Assembly: GCA_030159075.1 (NCBI GenBank)
Contig: BROG01000108.1
Location: 242,001 to 306,000, forward strand
DNA: 64,000 nucleotides
Source: Atrina japonica
Lineage: Eukaryota > Mollusca > Bivalvia > Pterioida > Pinnidae
Direction of reading: 5' to 3'
Numbering within the stretch: position 1 is the stretch's first letter; every line of letters starts with the position of its first letter. Shown one piece after another: positions 45,501-58,271 of the stretch. A program made the position numbers and the translations under genes. A model generated the notes under the pieces. The model had not been told where the DNA came from. It searched no databases and worked only from the letters and a program-made list of their open reading frames with translations.

Positions 45501-46464
45501 GTGCCGTACTCGTCCCTATAAGTGTCCCTCCCCCTATTTTACATTCGATCGGAAATTTGTTCTAGCTGGTTGACAAGGAGATGTGGACCTCGATGTCTTA
45601 TAAAAAAATAATTGTTTTACATCGATTATTTATTGGTCCCATCCTTGCTAGTTACTAAGCTAGGAACATTGTATCCTGCTTATCTCTACCATATAAAACT
45701 AACTGCCACCATTTCTTTGAAATATTGACACATGTGGTGTAAAACAATGTTTCGACAAAAATAAAACCAAATTCAACAGAACTTTGCACTTGCTTTCATG
45801 TATTGGTGTAAATCATTTTGGCTTATAATTTAAAACTCATTATCAAAGGTTACTTATCAATCAACCAACCTTCAGTTTTATGATTTCTACCTAAAAACAC
45901 ACTTGAGAAAGTCAATCTGATGTTTGTTTTAGGCTTTTCTTGTAAATAGCATAGATCTACATTATTTCATACATGAATTATCTCCCTTTAAATCTCCAAG
46001 TGAAATAACAGTAACGTATCAATTATTTAAGAGGACTGCCAGTACTGGTATGTCTTTTTTCAATATTTAACTTATATGAACCTTTCTTGTACGTTTCACA
46101 ATAATATCATATACAATAAGAAAGTAATAATAATTTATGTCAAAATGTTACTGTACCCAGAGGAACAGACTGAGGGACAAAAGATGCCAGACAATGTGAA
46201 GCCTTGTTTCATAGCTGACACAAAAACACATCACTGTTAAATTAATTTTGTCACAAAGAACAATTTAATTTACTTCGTGATGTGAATTTACCATTGAATT
46301 TATGTCTTTTATGGACAAATTTGTGTCGTCTATCATTTTTTATAAGTTGCTAACATTAGTTCCAGTTTGTATTACTATAGTGACATTCTGGTCACGTGAC
46401 CAGGTGTCCTTCTTCCTCTTAAATAATTGATACGTTACTGTAAATGGATCTTTTTAACTTTCAG

Positions 46465-46550
46465 GTAAAAATGAAGAAGTAGCAATTGATAATCGAAACT
46501 TAAGTCCATTAGAACACAACGAATTAGATGTGCAAATGATCTCAACATAA
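46465..46550 (+). CDS. Candidate terminal exon of an unidentified gene
   Basis: TTTTTAACTTTCAG is followed by an open frame of 27 codons reading KNEEVAIDNRNLSPLEHNEL and then DVQMIST and TAA. AATAAA follows at 46575-46580. The acidic, polar tail looks like the cytoplasmic end of a membrane protein, but the parent gene is not recognised and I found no upstream exons. It lies in the first copy of a tandem duplication (44738-47304). It may be a duplicated fragment of a gene elsewhere. Confidence 0.4.
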
Positions 46551-46574
46551 AGAACAAATGTCTTTGGGGAGTGT

Positions 46575-46580
46575 AATAAA
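46575..46580 (+). promoter_or_regulatory. Poly(A) signal after the candidate terminal exon
   Basis: AATAAA lies 24 bases after the stop at 46550. It is also present in the second copy near 48524. Confidence 0.45.
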
Positions 46581-48412
46581 ATATCATCATTCAGTATTTA
46601 GCTCGATGGGCGGAGCCCATCTAGTTAATGCTGTGGCCCCTGGTTTTGAAAAAGATTATGTGTAGACGATTAAGGAAAATCTAGGCATCGTGTTGCTGTG
46701 AAAATTTGCAGACAAATGTATTTATAGATAAAGATGAACCAGATAACATTTTGAGTAAATAGAACTGTTTCTGATTTATAATAAATTAAATAAAATAGAT
46801 TTTTTCTTTGTTTATATTGTCTGACGCAATGCATTCTGGGTAAAATTTATGCCGAACTTCTCCACTTCAAGCCAAAATGTGTATATTATGCAAAGAAATA
46901 AAAGCCATTTTCATATTTACTATTTTTCCATAGTTAATTGTGACAGGCAAATTGTTTTGACAATAAATTTACCTATATTTGAGGTTTGTCTAGTTAATAA
47001 ACAGCATTTCAAAATACGACAGTGCAGTGCCCTAGATTCCGCACATAGCCGACTCAATGCTATTTGGAACACAGTATGCATTTGTTTTGAGAGATAACAT
47101 GTACATAAGGAGGTATTTACTGTGAGGCGTTAAATGTAACCAGTCAGCTGCACGCTATCACCCGATCGCGAGAGTTAACGCATTCCAGAAACCAGGTAGA
47201 CTACAGTTGTGTCGTGCTTCGCAACTGTATGTTCGTTTAATTAATGTATTAAAGTTGTAAAATTACACTTCCTGACATCTATGCCATTTTAAGGATGTTG
47301 GTGTAATAAAAGTAAAAATGCTTCGGTAATTAAGGTCTGTTTCGGTAAATCGTCCGAACCGTTTTCACTTTGTTGTTCTCCCAATCCATATATACGACAC
47401 ATTTCGTTTTCGGTGTTATATTTTACTCCGTTTTGCAAAAACGATATCATTTTAAATGATAAAAAACATTTTTGTTCCAAATTTCCGTCCCCACTAAACT
47501 TATATAATAGGATATCATGCTCTTTTTCAGCAAGTAATGAGGCTCCCATCATTTAGGGTCTTTATCGTTATGTCAAAAATACGAATCGCGGTATATACCT
47601 TAATTGCATTAAAAAAATTTAATGCTGATTATTTATGAAACCAACAAACTTTCATATCTGAAATTTAATAGCTTTTTGTCAAATGAGGATACGTCATTTA
47701 AAAACTAACAGTCCTTCCATATACTACTTCCTAACTTAATTTGAAATCATCGAGCTATGCAGGCCATCTTAGGCACACATATATAAAATGCACCCGCCAA
47801 ATTAAATACATGTAAAGTTCCATATAAAATGTTAAAAACACACTTGAGAAAGTCAATCTGATGTTTGTTTTTAGGCTTTTCTTGTAAATAGCATAGATCT
47901 ACATTATTTCATACATGAATTATCTCCCTTTAAATCTCCAAGTGAAATAACAGTAACGTATCAATTATTTAAGAGGACTGCCAGTACTGGTATGTCTTTT
48001 TTTCAATATTTAACTTATATGAACCTTTCTTGTACGTTTTCACAATAATATCATATACAATAAGAAAGTAATAATAATTTATGTCAAAATGTTACTGTAC
48101 CCAGAGGAACAGACTGAGGGACAAAAGATGCCAGACAATGTGAAGCCTTGTTTCATAGCTGACACAAAAACACATCACTGTTAAATTAATTTTGTCACAA
48201 AGAACAATTTAATTTACTTCGTGATGTGAATTTACCATTGAATTTATGTCTTTTATGGACAAATTTGTGTCGTCTATCATTTTTATATAAGTTGCTAACA
48301 TTAGTTCCAGTTTGTATTACTTATAGTGACATTCTGGTCACGGTGACCAGGTGTCCTTCTTTCCTCTTAAATAATTGATACGTTACTGTAAATGGATCTT
48401 TTTAACTTTCAG

Positions 48413-48499
48413 GTAAAAATGAAGAAGTAAGCAATTGATAATCGAAACTTAAGTCCATTAGAACACAACGAATTAGATGTGCAAATGATCTCAACATAA
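48413..48499 (+). pseudogene. Second, frameshifted copy of the terminal exon
   Basis: Same acceptor and sequence as 46465-46550, but one extra A after GAAGAAGTA shifts the frame and gives TGA after eight codons. Stop codon region and poly(A) signal are conserved. The shift may be a real mutation or a sequencing or assembly error, because this whole copy is rich in small indels. Confidence 0.5.
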
Positions 48500-49093
48500 A
48501 GAACAAATGTCTTTGGGGAGTGTAATAAAATATCATCATTCAGTATTTAGCTCGATGGGCGGAGCCCATCTAGTTAATGCTGTGGCCCCTAAAAAGATTA
48601 TGTGTAGACGATTAAGTGTGCTGTGAAAATTTGCAGACAAATGTTCCATAGATTGAACCAGATAACATTTTGAAAATAGAACTGTTTCATAAGAAATTAA
48701 ATAAAATAGATTTTTTCTTTGAATTGTCTGAACGAATGCATTCTGGTCAAATTTATGCCCTTCTCCACTTCAAGGGTGTATATTAAAAGAAATAAAAGCC
48801 ATAATATTTACTATGATGTTAAAAAGGCAAATTGTTTTGACAATAAATTTACCTTTCTAGTTGAAAAAATCTGAGTTAGATTTTTCAATGCGGAACACAG
48901 TATCTTTGTTTTGAGAGATGTACATAAGGAGGTATTTACTGTGTAGGCGTTAATGTAATAGTCAGCTGCATCTATCACCCGATCGCGAGAGTATTCCATT
49001 TTAGTGTCCTTCGCAACTGTTGGCTTTAATTAATGTATTAAAGTTGTAAAATTACACTTCCTGACATCTATGCCATTTTAAGGATGTTGGTGT

Positions 49094-49589
49094 TCAGCCA
49101 TGCATGGGGGCATAACCCATATAGCCTTCCATAACTGGGCACAAAAAAGTCATGGGGTTTTATGAGGAGTTCGATCTGGATATATTCGAATATTCCCCTC
49201 AAAATTGAACAAATAGCAGGATTTTAAAAATGTTTAATCAATGATGCCATTGGCAACATAGATTCCACTTTCCACTTTGAAAGAAGACATGAGAAGGTAA
49301 TCAACGACAAGTCACCCACAGGGTATTTCGTAAATTAAAATCAGACCTTGAAATAGATTTTTTTTGCGCGCTAACTGGGCGTATCGTAATCAATATATCT
49401 CAGTGCATATATTTTAGTCCTGACTTTGGCTAAATTTCTGTAGAATAGCGACAAAAAGCATATGATGTTCGAATACGAATATTGAAATAGCAATAAGTTA
49501 ACAATGATGATTGCAACAAAATGATATTTAGACATACATCAAGTTTTCGTATTAAAATTTGAAATAGAAATTAACCGAAAAATAAAAAA

Positions 49590-49636
<47 letters not shown>

Positions 49637-50525
49637 TGCATCTTTCTTAATCGGAGTTAAGCATGACTAGAAGATGCTTTCTCTATCTGGTTAAAATCAT
49701 GGGTGTCTATTAATACTGTTAAACAAACATCATTCATCCGCTAGTTGCAGGCATTAGGAATGCCGTGTTTACTCGCTGTAGTAGATAAAACGGATTACTA
49801 CCCCTTCAACAAACATATTAAGGAACTGTATCTTAAAATTTGTCACTACGTTAACATGGGGGTTTTGAAGTCTTTGTCAGTTTCATGTCGTCAGCCGTCT
49901 TTTTAAAGATGAAAAGCGAGTTCTTCATACCAGTAGGTCAAATGTATCCGACAGACCCAACGCTAAATATATATTGTCGATGATACTATGAAACATCATG
50001 CTCGTACGGGTAAGTGATGATATATAATAGAAGTTGTTTTTGCTGCACCAAATTGTAAATTGATTGATACTTTCCCGATATTTTTTAATCTGAAATAACA
50101 TTTTATTTAAATTTCGTTAAAACCGGTTTTCCATATTGTGCATTTAAAGAGTCATTAGCAATGGAAGGCTTTAGAGAAAATACGCCATTGACGTGATAGA
50201 ACCTAATGTTATTTTGTTCAATGGCTTTGAAGTGTGTGCATTTGCATTATATAATGTCATCAGGAGTATCTGGATCACCATTAACCTATATATTTTTTTA
50301 AATTATGGGACACGGATTTTCTAAAGTTAAAACATGTTTAGATATCTAATTTCTATGAGAGATTTACGAAAGTGGGAATTCATCGACTTGAAAATGACAT
50401 CACTGCTCTTCGACTGTTAAATCTAAGTAAAAAGTCAAAAGTAATTCAAAATTTGCGTTTATTACATAAAGGTCCTTTCACAACTATATTTTATGCTAAT
50501 CCTTTTGATAAACATTAAAGTTTTT

Positions 50526-50566
<41 letters not shown>

Positions 50567-50990
50567 TGACGAAATATGTGCCAAATGTTTCACATTAAAA
50601 CATTACCTCGTCGCAAAGTACTCTTTTATCGGTATTTGAATTTTACTTATATTATGGTTTTATGCTCAACTTTGTAATATCAAAGTAAGCAGTATATACT
50701 ACGACCGGGAGAAACTATCTGGACATTTAATTATTATTATAAGATATCTCGGATATTTCCTTCACAATTTTTATAATTAATGTACAGTTAATGCATGCAA
50801 TTGTTCGTTTTAAAATATTTTCCATCATATAATTATGATCTAAAGGGAGAACCTCAAGTTTTTAACTTTCCTATGGGTATATATCAGTTCCATGAGGGGT
50901 CGTTAGATGACACTGGATATTGTATTGATGTGACATAGGAAAGACTCACTGCTTATCTCGAGCATTTGGTGACGAAAATATCACTAATTA
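49094..50990. other. Intergenic with two (GA)n tracts (49594-49634, 50527-50564)
   Basis: A 51-codon frame at 49742 (ALGMPCLLAVVDKTDYYPF) and a good donor at 50010 (ACGG|GTAAGT) with an ATG at 49988 were noted. Neither is strong enough to call. Confidence 0.45.
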
Positions 50991-50995
50991 GTTTG

Positions 50996-51266
50996 TTGTT
51001 TGTTTATTGTTGTTTAACGTCCCACTCAAGAATCTTTCACTCATATGGAGACGTCACCAATTGCCGGTGAAGGGCTTCAAATTTTGGCCTATGCTCGGTA
51101 CTTACCGGCCATTGAGCAGTGAGGGTTTTTTAACGTGCCGACACCTACTTTGACACGGGACCTTGGTTTTACTGTCTCATCCGAAGGACAGGAAACCAAC
51201 TTGCCGCCGGTTGGACTCGAACTCACGACCTCACGACCATGAGTCGAGCGCGCTACCGACTGAGCC

Positions 51267-51269
<3 letters not shown>
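50996..51269 (-). mobile_element. SINE S1, nearly full-length copy, left arm of an inverted pair
   Basis: TTGTTGTTTAACGTCCCACT to the tRNA head inverse GCGCGCTACCGACTGAGCCA, GG. The head runs straight into (GT)n. Confidence 0.9.

Positions 51270-51339
<70 letters not shown>
51269..51339. repeat. (GT)n microsatellite between inverted SINEs
   Basis: Pure GT dinucleotides of about 71 bp. Confidence 0.95.
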
Positions 51340-51340
<1 letters not shown>

Positions 51341-51344
51341 CAAC

Positions 51345-51535
51345 AGTTTGGTCCGAGGTCCCGCATCAGAGTAGGTGTCGGAACGTTAAAGAACCATCAT
51401 TGTTCAATGGCCGTAAGTGCCGAGTATAGGCCAAAATTTTAAACCCTTTACCGGCATTTGGTGACATCTTCACATGAGTAAAGTATTCTTGAAAGGGACA
51501 TTAAACAACAATACAACAACAGCAACAACAAAAAT
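51345..51535 (+). mobile_element. SINE S1, 3' part, right arm of the inverted pair
   Basis: GTAGGTGTCGGAACGTTAAA, GTGCCGAGTATAGGCCAAAA and the tail AACAACAATACAACAACAGC. The tRNA head is missing, replaced by the (GT)n. Confidence 0.88.
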
Positions 51536-52224
51536 TATTTAAAAACTTCAGTACTAATATAATGTTTTGAATCACTTCTATGACGATGGTGCGGTAACAA
51601 AGGTACTTTGTTCTTCGTACATATCATGTACTATACCTAATAAATGTGTTAAAATTAAACAAAATTGAATGAAACAGATTCACTCATAAAGGAGCCCATT
51701 AAGAAGGTTTGTCAGTTATGTGCAATGGAATACTCTGATCATCATAAGTAAGATAAACCACCATCATAAAATTTTTGCGCAAAAAATCCCTCCACAAAAT
51801 ATCACACGTATGACTTATAGATGTAAATAGTTTGTACAATTAATTGATATGATTGATTGACTAATTGATTTGATTGATTGATTGATTGATTTGATTGATT
51901 GATTGATTGGTTTGATTGATTGATTGATTGATACGGGGAATTATTCCGTGAGCCATGAATATTTGACCGATTACAATTGATCTATTCCTATCAATACATA
52001 GTTATATATTTACAAATTAGCTTATTGATTTTAATAGTAATTTGTTTTATGTCAAAATATGAATTAATGAAGAAAACTAATATTTCTCGCCTTTTATTAT
52101 GTGAATTAAAAAAAAAAGACAGCAAGGTTTATTTCTCAGCAATTAATAAAGTACCGATGAATATTCGAAACTCCAAGTCTTTAGAATACGACAGGTTATA
52201 TATAGCCTCGTTTTCAACACGAAG
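51536..52224. other. Intergenic; (TGAT)n microsatellite at 51846-51932
   Basis: No gene recognised. The tetranucleotide tract is interrupted by TTGATT. Confidence 0.5.
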
Positions 52225-52450
52225 AACATTGCCAATCCCAAACGGGATGGGACCAGGGCCCGGCACCATAAAACTTGAGAATTTACTCAAATCTGAGAAT
52301 ATTCTCAAATTCGCCTCCTCAGCCAATCAGATTTGAGGATTTGCCACACTTGAGTAAAATTTCTAGACTTAAGTAATTCTAAAGTTTTATGGTGCTGGAC
52401 CCAGGTGTCTGGAAGGAGTCAGCGTCCCGTGTTCTGGAAACTGGTTGATG
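52225..52450. mobile_element. MITE M6 (52259-52397) nested in another repeat
   Basis: The host text CCAATCCCAAACGGGATGGG, ACCAGG resumes after the insert as ACCCAGGTGTCTGGAAGGAG. The inverse of the uninterrupted form is at 12936-12980. The insert starts CGGCACCATAAAACTTGAGA and ends AGTTTTATGGTGCTG. Confidence 0.7.
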
Positions 52451-52800
52451 TTGACTAATTAAAAATCGTAACTGACCTTTTTCATGCAATATTATTTTTG
52501 TTCTCTCAATATGAATATTTTTACTTAATTATTTGGTTATCAACATGTCACGTTTCTTTAAAAATATTAGGTAGAACTTTGGGACAGAAAATTCAGCATA
52601 TCGAATAACACAACTAAAAAACATCAGCAATCCGTGACAAATAGGCGTGTAGTCTTTACGACTCACTGATCACGATTTCACATCACTTAGTCACTCTGAA
52701 TTCGTAATCATTATACATTTAAAAAGCGTAAATTACTGACACAAAAACTTCAAAAGAGAACATAACGACGACATAACGACGATTTTTTTTAACTTTACAG

Positions 52801-52893
52801 AGTCATCTAATTTCAAGGCGGTTCCCGGTCCTGTATACTTTTGCGTGTTCATTATCCTGCTTATAGTATCCGGGTTTCGATCTTTCTACAAAA
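52801..52893 (+). CDS. Chitin synthase exon a (candidate most 5' exon found)
   Basis: A pyrimidine-rich tract ending AACTTTACAG precedes it, and the donor is CAAAA|GTATGC. It reads SSNFKAVPGPVYF and then a membrane segment, CVFIILLIVSGF. The acceptor needs one base from an earlier exon; one base is left at the donor, which fits the next acceptor after an intron of only 62 bases. Membership in the gene rests on phase, strand and membrane character, not on a recognised motif. A possible 22-base first exon at 49988-50009 has the right phase but no other support. Confidence 0.55.
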
Positions 52894-53329
52894 GTATGCA
52901 AATTAGACGCAAATAGTGACATCATTTAGAAAACTTGATATGATTTTTTATGCAGAAAGTAAACCAATATCGGTTAAAGTGCAAAACATTCATTATCGAG
53001 AAATCAAACATATATATAAATCTATGTTTATAGAATTCCACACTGATTTTGCAGAACATTCATCACTAAACATGGTGAACTGTCGTGAGAAAAGAAGTTG
53101 TAATTTTCAACTTTTACAATTTCAGATAGTTTGTAGTTTTCTGTTTGGATTGATTAGTATCATTCTGCAGTCGTCAAGCCAACTATCTTTTCTTATCATC
53201 ATTAGAAAGAAAAAAGATATTTCAAGCGACGTGTGGTATGTATTTCCAGTTTAAAGGAAAATGAGTCAGTTGAAAGTTTTTTTTATGTTTTTTTATTTTA
53301 TCTTTTTTGGTTTTTGTGTGGTCTTCTGG

Positions 53330-53412
<83 letters not shown>

Positions 53413-55197
53413 TTATTAATACTTAATTATTACCATTAGTAAATTTTTTCCTATAATCATTCATTTTGATTCTTGAGTGATTTTTTTTAAAATCATTGGA
53501 GCATTTTACGACACATACAATAAACTCGAGGCGCCACTTTAAATCATTATTTAATTTAGTTAAACAAATGTGAATTTGAAAAAGTGCACCTCATTGAAAA
53601 TTGATTTATGAGCATAAAAGAAAAATACAAAAATTAACCATGAAATTTGATAATGCATTACTCATTATAGAAACGATCGTCTTGAGCAAATGTTTTCGAC
53701 TTCTTTGTAAAACTATAACTTTGGTATTTTTAATAATATTTGATGGAATGGAGAACTGGATGTCGTAAATACAATATTATGATAATAGAATAAATGTATC
53801 GGTAATATTTATCAAAATAAAATGACTGTTTAAGAATTATTTGCTAAATTAAACTTAATCTACCCGTAACTTGAGGGATGACAAAGGAATCTGAATTCGA
53901 GGGTAAGATTATTGAATGACAAAAAAATCCGAGGCTTCCCGAGGGTTTTTCATTCAAGAATCATATCCCGAGGATTGAGATTTCTTTGTCATACCCTCAA
54001 GGTAGGGGTTGATTATTTTTCTCCCATTTATTAAATATGTCTATGTAGATTAGACATGATCTACATGTCTTTATAGATCTACGCATATCTGAGTCGTGTC
54101 TGACATAAATATGTACTGCATTCTGGAAGCCACAGAAGTTCAACGTCATAAAATGTATTGTTACTTCATAACGCATGTAGCTTGTCATTCATCCCCTCCC
54201 CTGTGGATGACAGGCTGATCATTTTGCACTAGTTATAAGGATAACTCTGTGAATACACCCTTTAGCAGTAAGTTCGGTCCTTTGCCAGTCTTCCGGTTGG
54301 CAAAATGATAGAGATACCCGCAAAATCATAGACGTCGTTATAGTAACTGATTGTTTCTTGATGTCATTATCCGAGAATATGTATCATTTTTGCCAACCGG
54401 AAGACTAGCAAAGTCAAAGGACCGCAGTTACTGCTAAACGGTCTACATGGGAGAAAGTATTTTCTATCATTTTCTCCCTCTTTTTTTGTGTAATCTACAG
54501 ATAATTGTAATAATAATATTTTCATATGTCAAATAAATATGAAGTCCGATTTAAAGTAATGTAAATGCATATATCACGGTGATTGGATGATAATTTCAAG
54601 CGCTAGAACAATGAGTTGAGAGATTCGCGGTAGACGGTTACCTTCATTTTAGTCATAAAAGACAAAGCCTAGTGAAAGCGTACTTTAATAGTTGAAGATA
54701 TTTTGAAAATAATGGACTATGAAGATAAATAAATCACCTCGGATGCTATTTTCACATATGTAAATACATGTAGTTTTATTTATTTGCAATAATACTGGTG
54801 CGGGACCTATTCTCGGACAGTGCCTATTGTCGGACACTTCTCTTTGCACGTAAATGAACATTTTTAATACATCGTCAGACTTTAAGCATAAATTGGAATA
54901 TGTTACAAAAATTACGATTTATAATTCCACTACAATATCGTAATCATCCATCTTTCTATCGTACTGTGCAACACAAGCCGGAAGGGATTTGACGTCACCA
55001 GCTCAACGTAAATACTCCATCACTATTACGGCATTCAGGTTGTTTTTTTTTTTAAATGGGTTAAATTCACTTTTTGTTTCGTGTTTTCCACCAAACTTCA
55101 AAGCTATTCTATCGGTTGAATTGAAGATATTCGTTAAAAACCTCGATTTTCGTCCGAGAATAGGTCTTGCATCAGTATTTCTATTTTACCATTATGA

Positions 55198-55229
<32 letters not shown>

Positions 55230-55240
55230 TAATAATAATT

Positions 55241-55271
<31 letters not shown>

Positions 55272-56340
55272 CTATTTTTTATAAATTATAATAATATTAG
55301 TATTATTAATAATTTTTTTTCGTTGTTATTTTAGGAATTTGTAAGTTAATGTGTAAATTGACAAATAAACCAATAATACAGATATTGCAATAGATTTAAA
55401 AAAAAAAAAAAAAAATCTTACGAATGCAAAATATTAGTGTGTTTTTATATTGGAAGATTCATCTTAAAATTATTGAGAAGTAAAAAAAAACGACAATAAA
55501 ATTCTTCATGTACATGATTCACGTCACAAAATAATTGTAGTTGAATAATTGTTGACAAGTTTTTAAATTCCAACGATTTAATCATAATTTTATCATTCTT
55601 CATCCAGATATGTGATAAAATAAGTACTGAAACGTAAGCAGAGTTATCTGGGCAAATTTTTTGTAATTATTTTAAAACATGTCAGTAAAGTACTAAGCTG
55701 TTGCTAGAATAAGTATAGAGAAGACACACCGCAGGTATATATCAAAAGAGATCTTATATTTACGTACGATAAGATTCAAGATACACTACAACAATGTTAA
55801 CACGTTCAGTTGGATCTTGGTTATATTCTATCAAGTTTCACCACTTAACTGAAAGATGATGTCACAAACATCGCAATTAGTTTGTCAGACATTAATTTAG
55901 TTTTTCCTAAACACATTATGCCTTTCACGATCGCATCTTTCTTCCCCAAACAACGAAAGCATTTTACAAGCCTCCCTTTTAGCTTGTCCATAATTGTCAT
56001 GTAATAAAAGCGTATTTTAGATAAAGCTTACCGATTTACTCAGGAGGTAAGAATTTATATCACTTTAGGAGAAAAAAGGAAATACGCGCATGCCAGTTTC
56101 CAAATTCGGATATTTATTCATCAAGTTATTTCTACATTTTAGATTTTAGATGCGACATTTGTCCCATTTATCTTCACCAAAATGAATTGTTGAACGTTCG
56201 TATCGGTCGCAATATTTTGTAATTACGTTTCCTCATGAACATGTCTGAAACAGAAGGCCCAAGAGGGGAGAAATTTATTTTGTATCGTAAACTTAACCCA
56301 GACCTTTATTGTAGTCTGTTTACATATTTGTTTTTATTTA

Positions 56341-56385
<45 letters not shown>

Positions 56386-56423
56386 TTCATTCTTCTTCTT
56401 CTTCTTCTTTTTATTATTATAAA

Positions 56424-56460
<37 letters not shown>

Positions 56461-57942
56461 TTTATTATTTACAGGTATCCTGCTATCTATATAATACTCA
56501 TTGTACCAGAAACTATCAACATTGTTAAGTCCATCTGGAAGTCGTCCATTCTGTCTAGAGAAGGGATCAAACAATGGCCGGAATGGACGCAATTACTCTC
56601 AGTAAGCAAAACTACGACACAGGATATAAACAGACAGCAACAATATTTTTTATCAAAATCTTTATTGAAATCATAAAAAAGAATAGGTCTTCTTTACGTC
56701 CGCATATTAAGTTGGACAGGTCATAGCTCATTATTATGTACTTAGATTATATTTCGAACTAATAGCATCATTTAATTCGGAACTCCTCAAAAACTTAAGT
56801 AGTAATTTTTTCACAGTGGTTACTCTTAGATGGATTTTGGAATACATTTTTTGTATTTTTTTGTATTTTTTTTTTGTCTAGTATAATACCACTCATTGTT
56901 TCGGCACTCTACAGTTATTATAAATTTGAGGTCAACTGATGAAAATTAATTGACAGAAATGATTGTCTTAAGCATTAGTTTTACCCTTATTATGGTTTTT
57001 TTTTACCAAAATATAATTTTGGTATTATTTATATAATATTTACACAATATTTGATATATAATACCGGATTGTGTACTCGATTGAAATAACTCTTTTTTCA
57101 CAAAATTATAAAATTTAAAATTTAAAACTGGAATCAATGGATTTATAAAAATGTACTTTATTTCTTTTTCAGGGCTTGCTATTTTCCGTCGTGGAAAGTT
57201 TTTTAATTGCTTATTTAGCTACAGATATTTTATCACGTATACCGGAGTTTTTGGTTCCAGCTCTATTGTTCGTAATCCTAGCGACAAACATATTCTTTCA
57301 TGACAGAAAAATCCAGGTAAATAATAATAATAATAATAATATAAAATTTATCTTAAATAAATATATTTCAAAATTTATAATTTTAAATAATATTATTATT
57401 TATTAAGAATTTAGAAATATTATAATTTATTAATTTATTTTAATTAAAAATATATTAATTATTATTAATCAAAAATAAAATAATTAAAATATAAATTTAA
57501 TTTTAAATATCTAAAAAAAATTGAAAAATATAATAATAATTTTAATAATTATAATAAATAATAATAAAAATAATAAATTTAATAAATTTTAAAAAATATT
57601 TTTCAAATTAAATTTTATATTAAAAAAAAATAATAATATAAAATATTAAAAATAGAAAAATTATATAAAAAATATAAATTAATAATATAATATATTTAAA
57701 ATAAAATATTTATATAATAAATTAATATATAATATAAAATTAAATTATAATAAAAAATAATAAAAAAAATAATTTAATATATTAAATAAATAAATTAATA
57801 ATATTTATATTAAATATATATAATAAATAAATTTTAATTATAAATCATAATATATTTTTAATAAAAAATTTAATTAATTTAATATAAAATTAATATAATA
57901 ATAATAAATAATAATAATAATAATAATAATAATTAATAATAA

Positions 57943-57979
<37 letters not shown>

Positions 57980-58184
57980 TAAAGAAATTTAATAAAATAA
58001 TAATAATAATAATAAATAATATATAATAATAATAAAAAAAATATCAATATTAATATTTTAAATGTTAATATATTTAGTAAATAATTTATATAAAAAATTT
58101 TATAATATTTTAAAAATTTTAATTTAAATTATAATTTATAAAATATTTAATAATAAATATAATTAAAAAATAATAATACTTTTT

Positions 58185-58225
<41 letters not shown>

Positions 58226-58240
58226 TAATAATAATAATAG

Positions 58241-58271
<31 letters not shown>

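Larger units (their letters stand above)
44738..49093 (+). repeat. Head-to-tail segmental duplication (units 44738-47304 and 47305-49093)
   Basis: Unit 1 (2567 bp) ends GGATGTTGGTGT and unit 2 (1789 bp) begins at once with AATAAAAGTAAAAATG, the same start as unit 1, and also ends GGATGTTGGTGT. Unit 2 lacks about 540 bp (45350-45891 of unit 1) and has dozens of small deletions between long identical stretches, with few clean substitutions. It carries the candidate terminal exon twice. Confidence 0.85.

Noticed and set aside
49742..50009. Possible upstream chitin synthase exons (frame ALGMPCLLAVV..., and ATG at 49988 with donor at 50010)
   Set aside because: The 22-base exon has the right phase for exon a, but a one-in-three phase match and a good donor are weak evidence. 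The longer frame ends in a stop before the donor.
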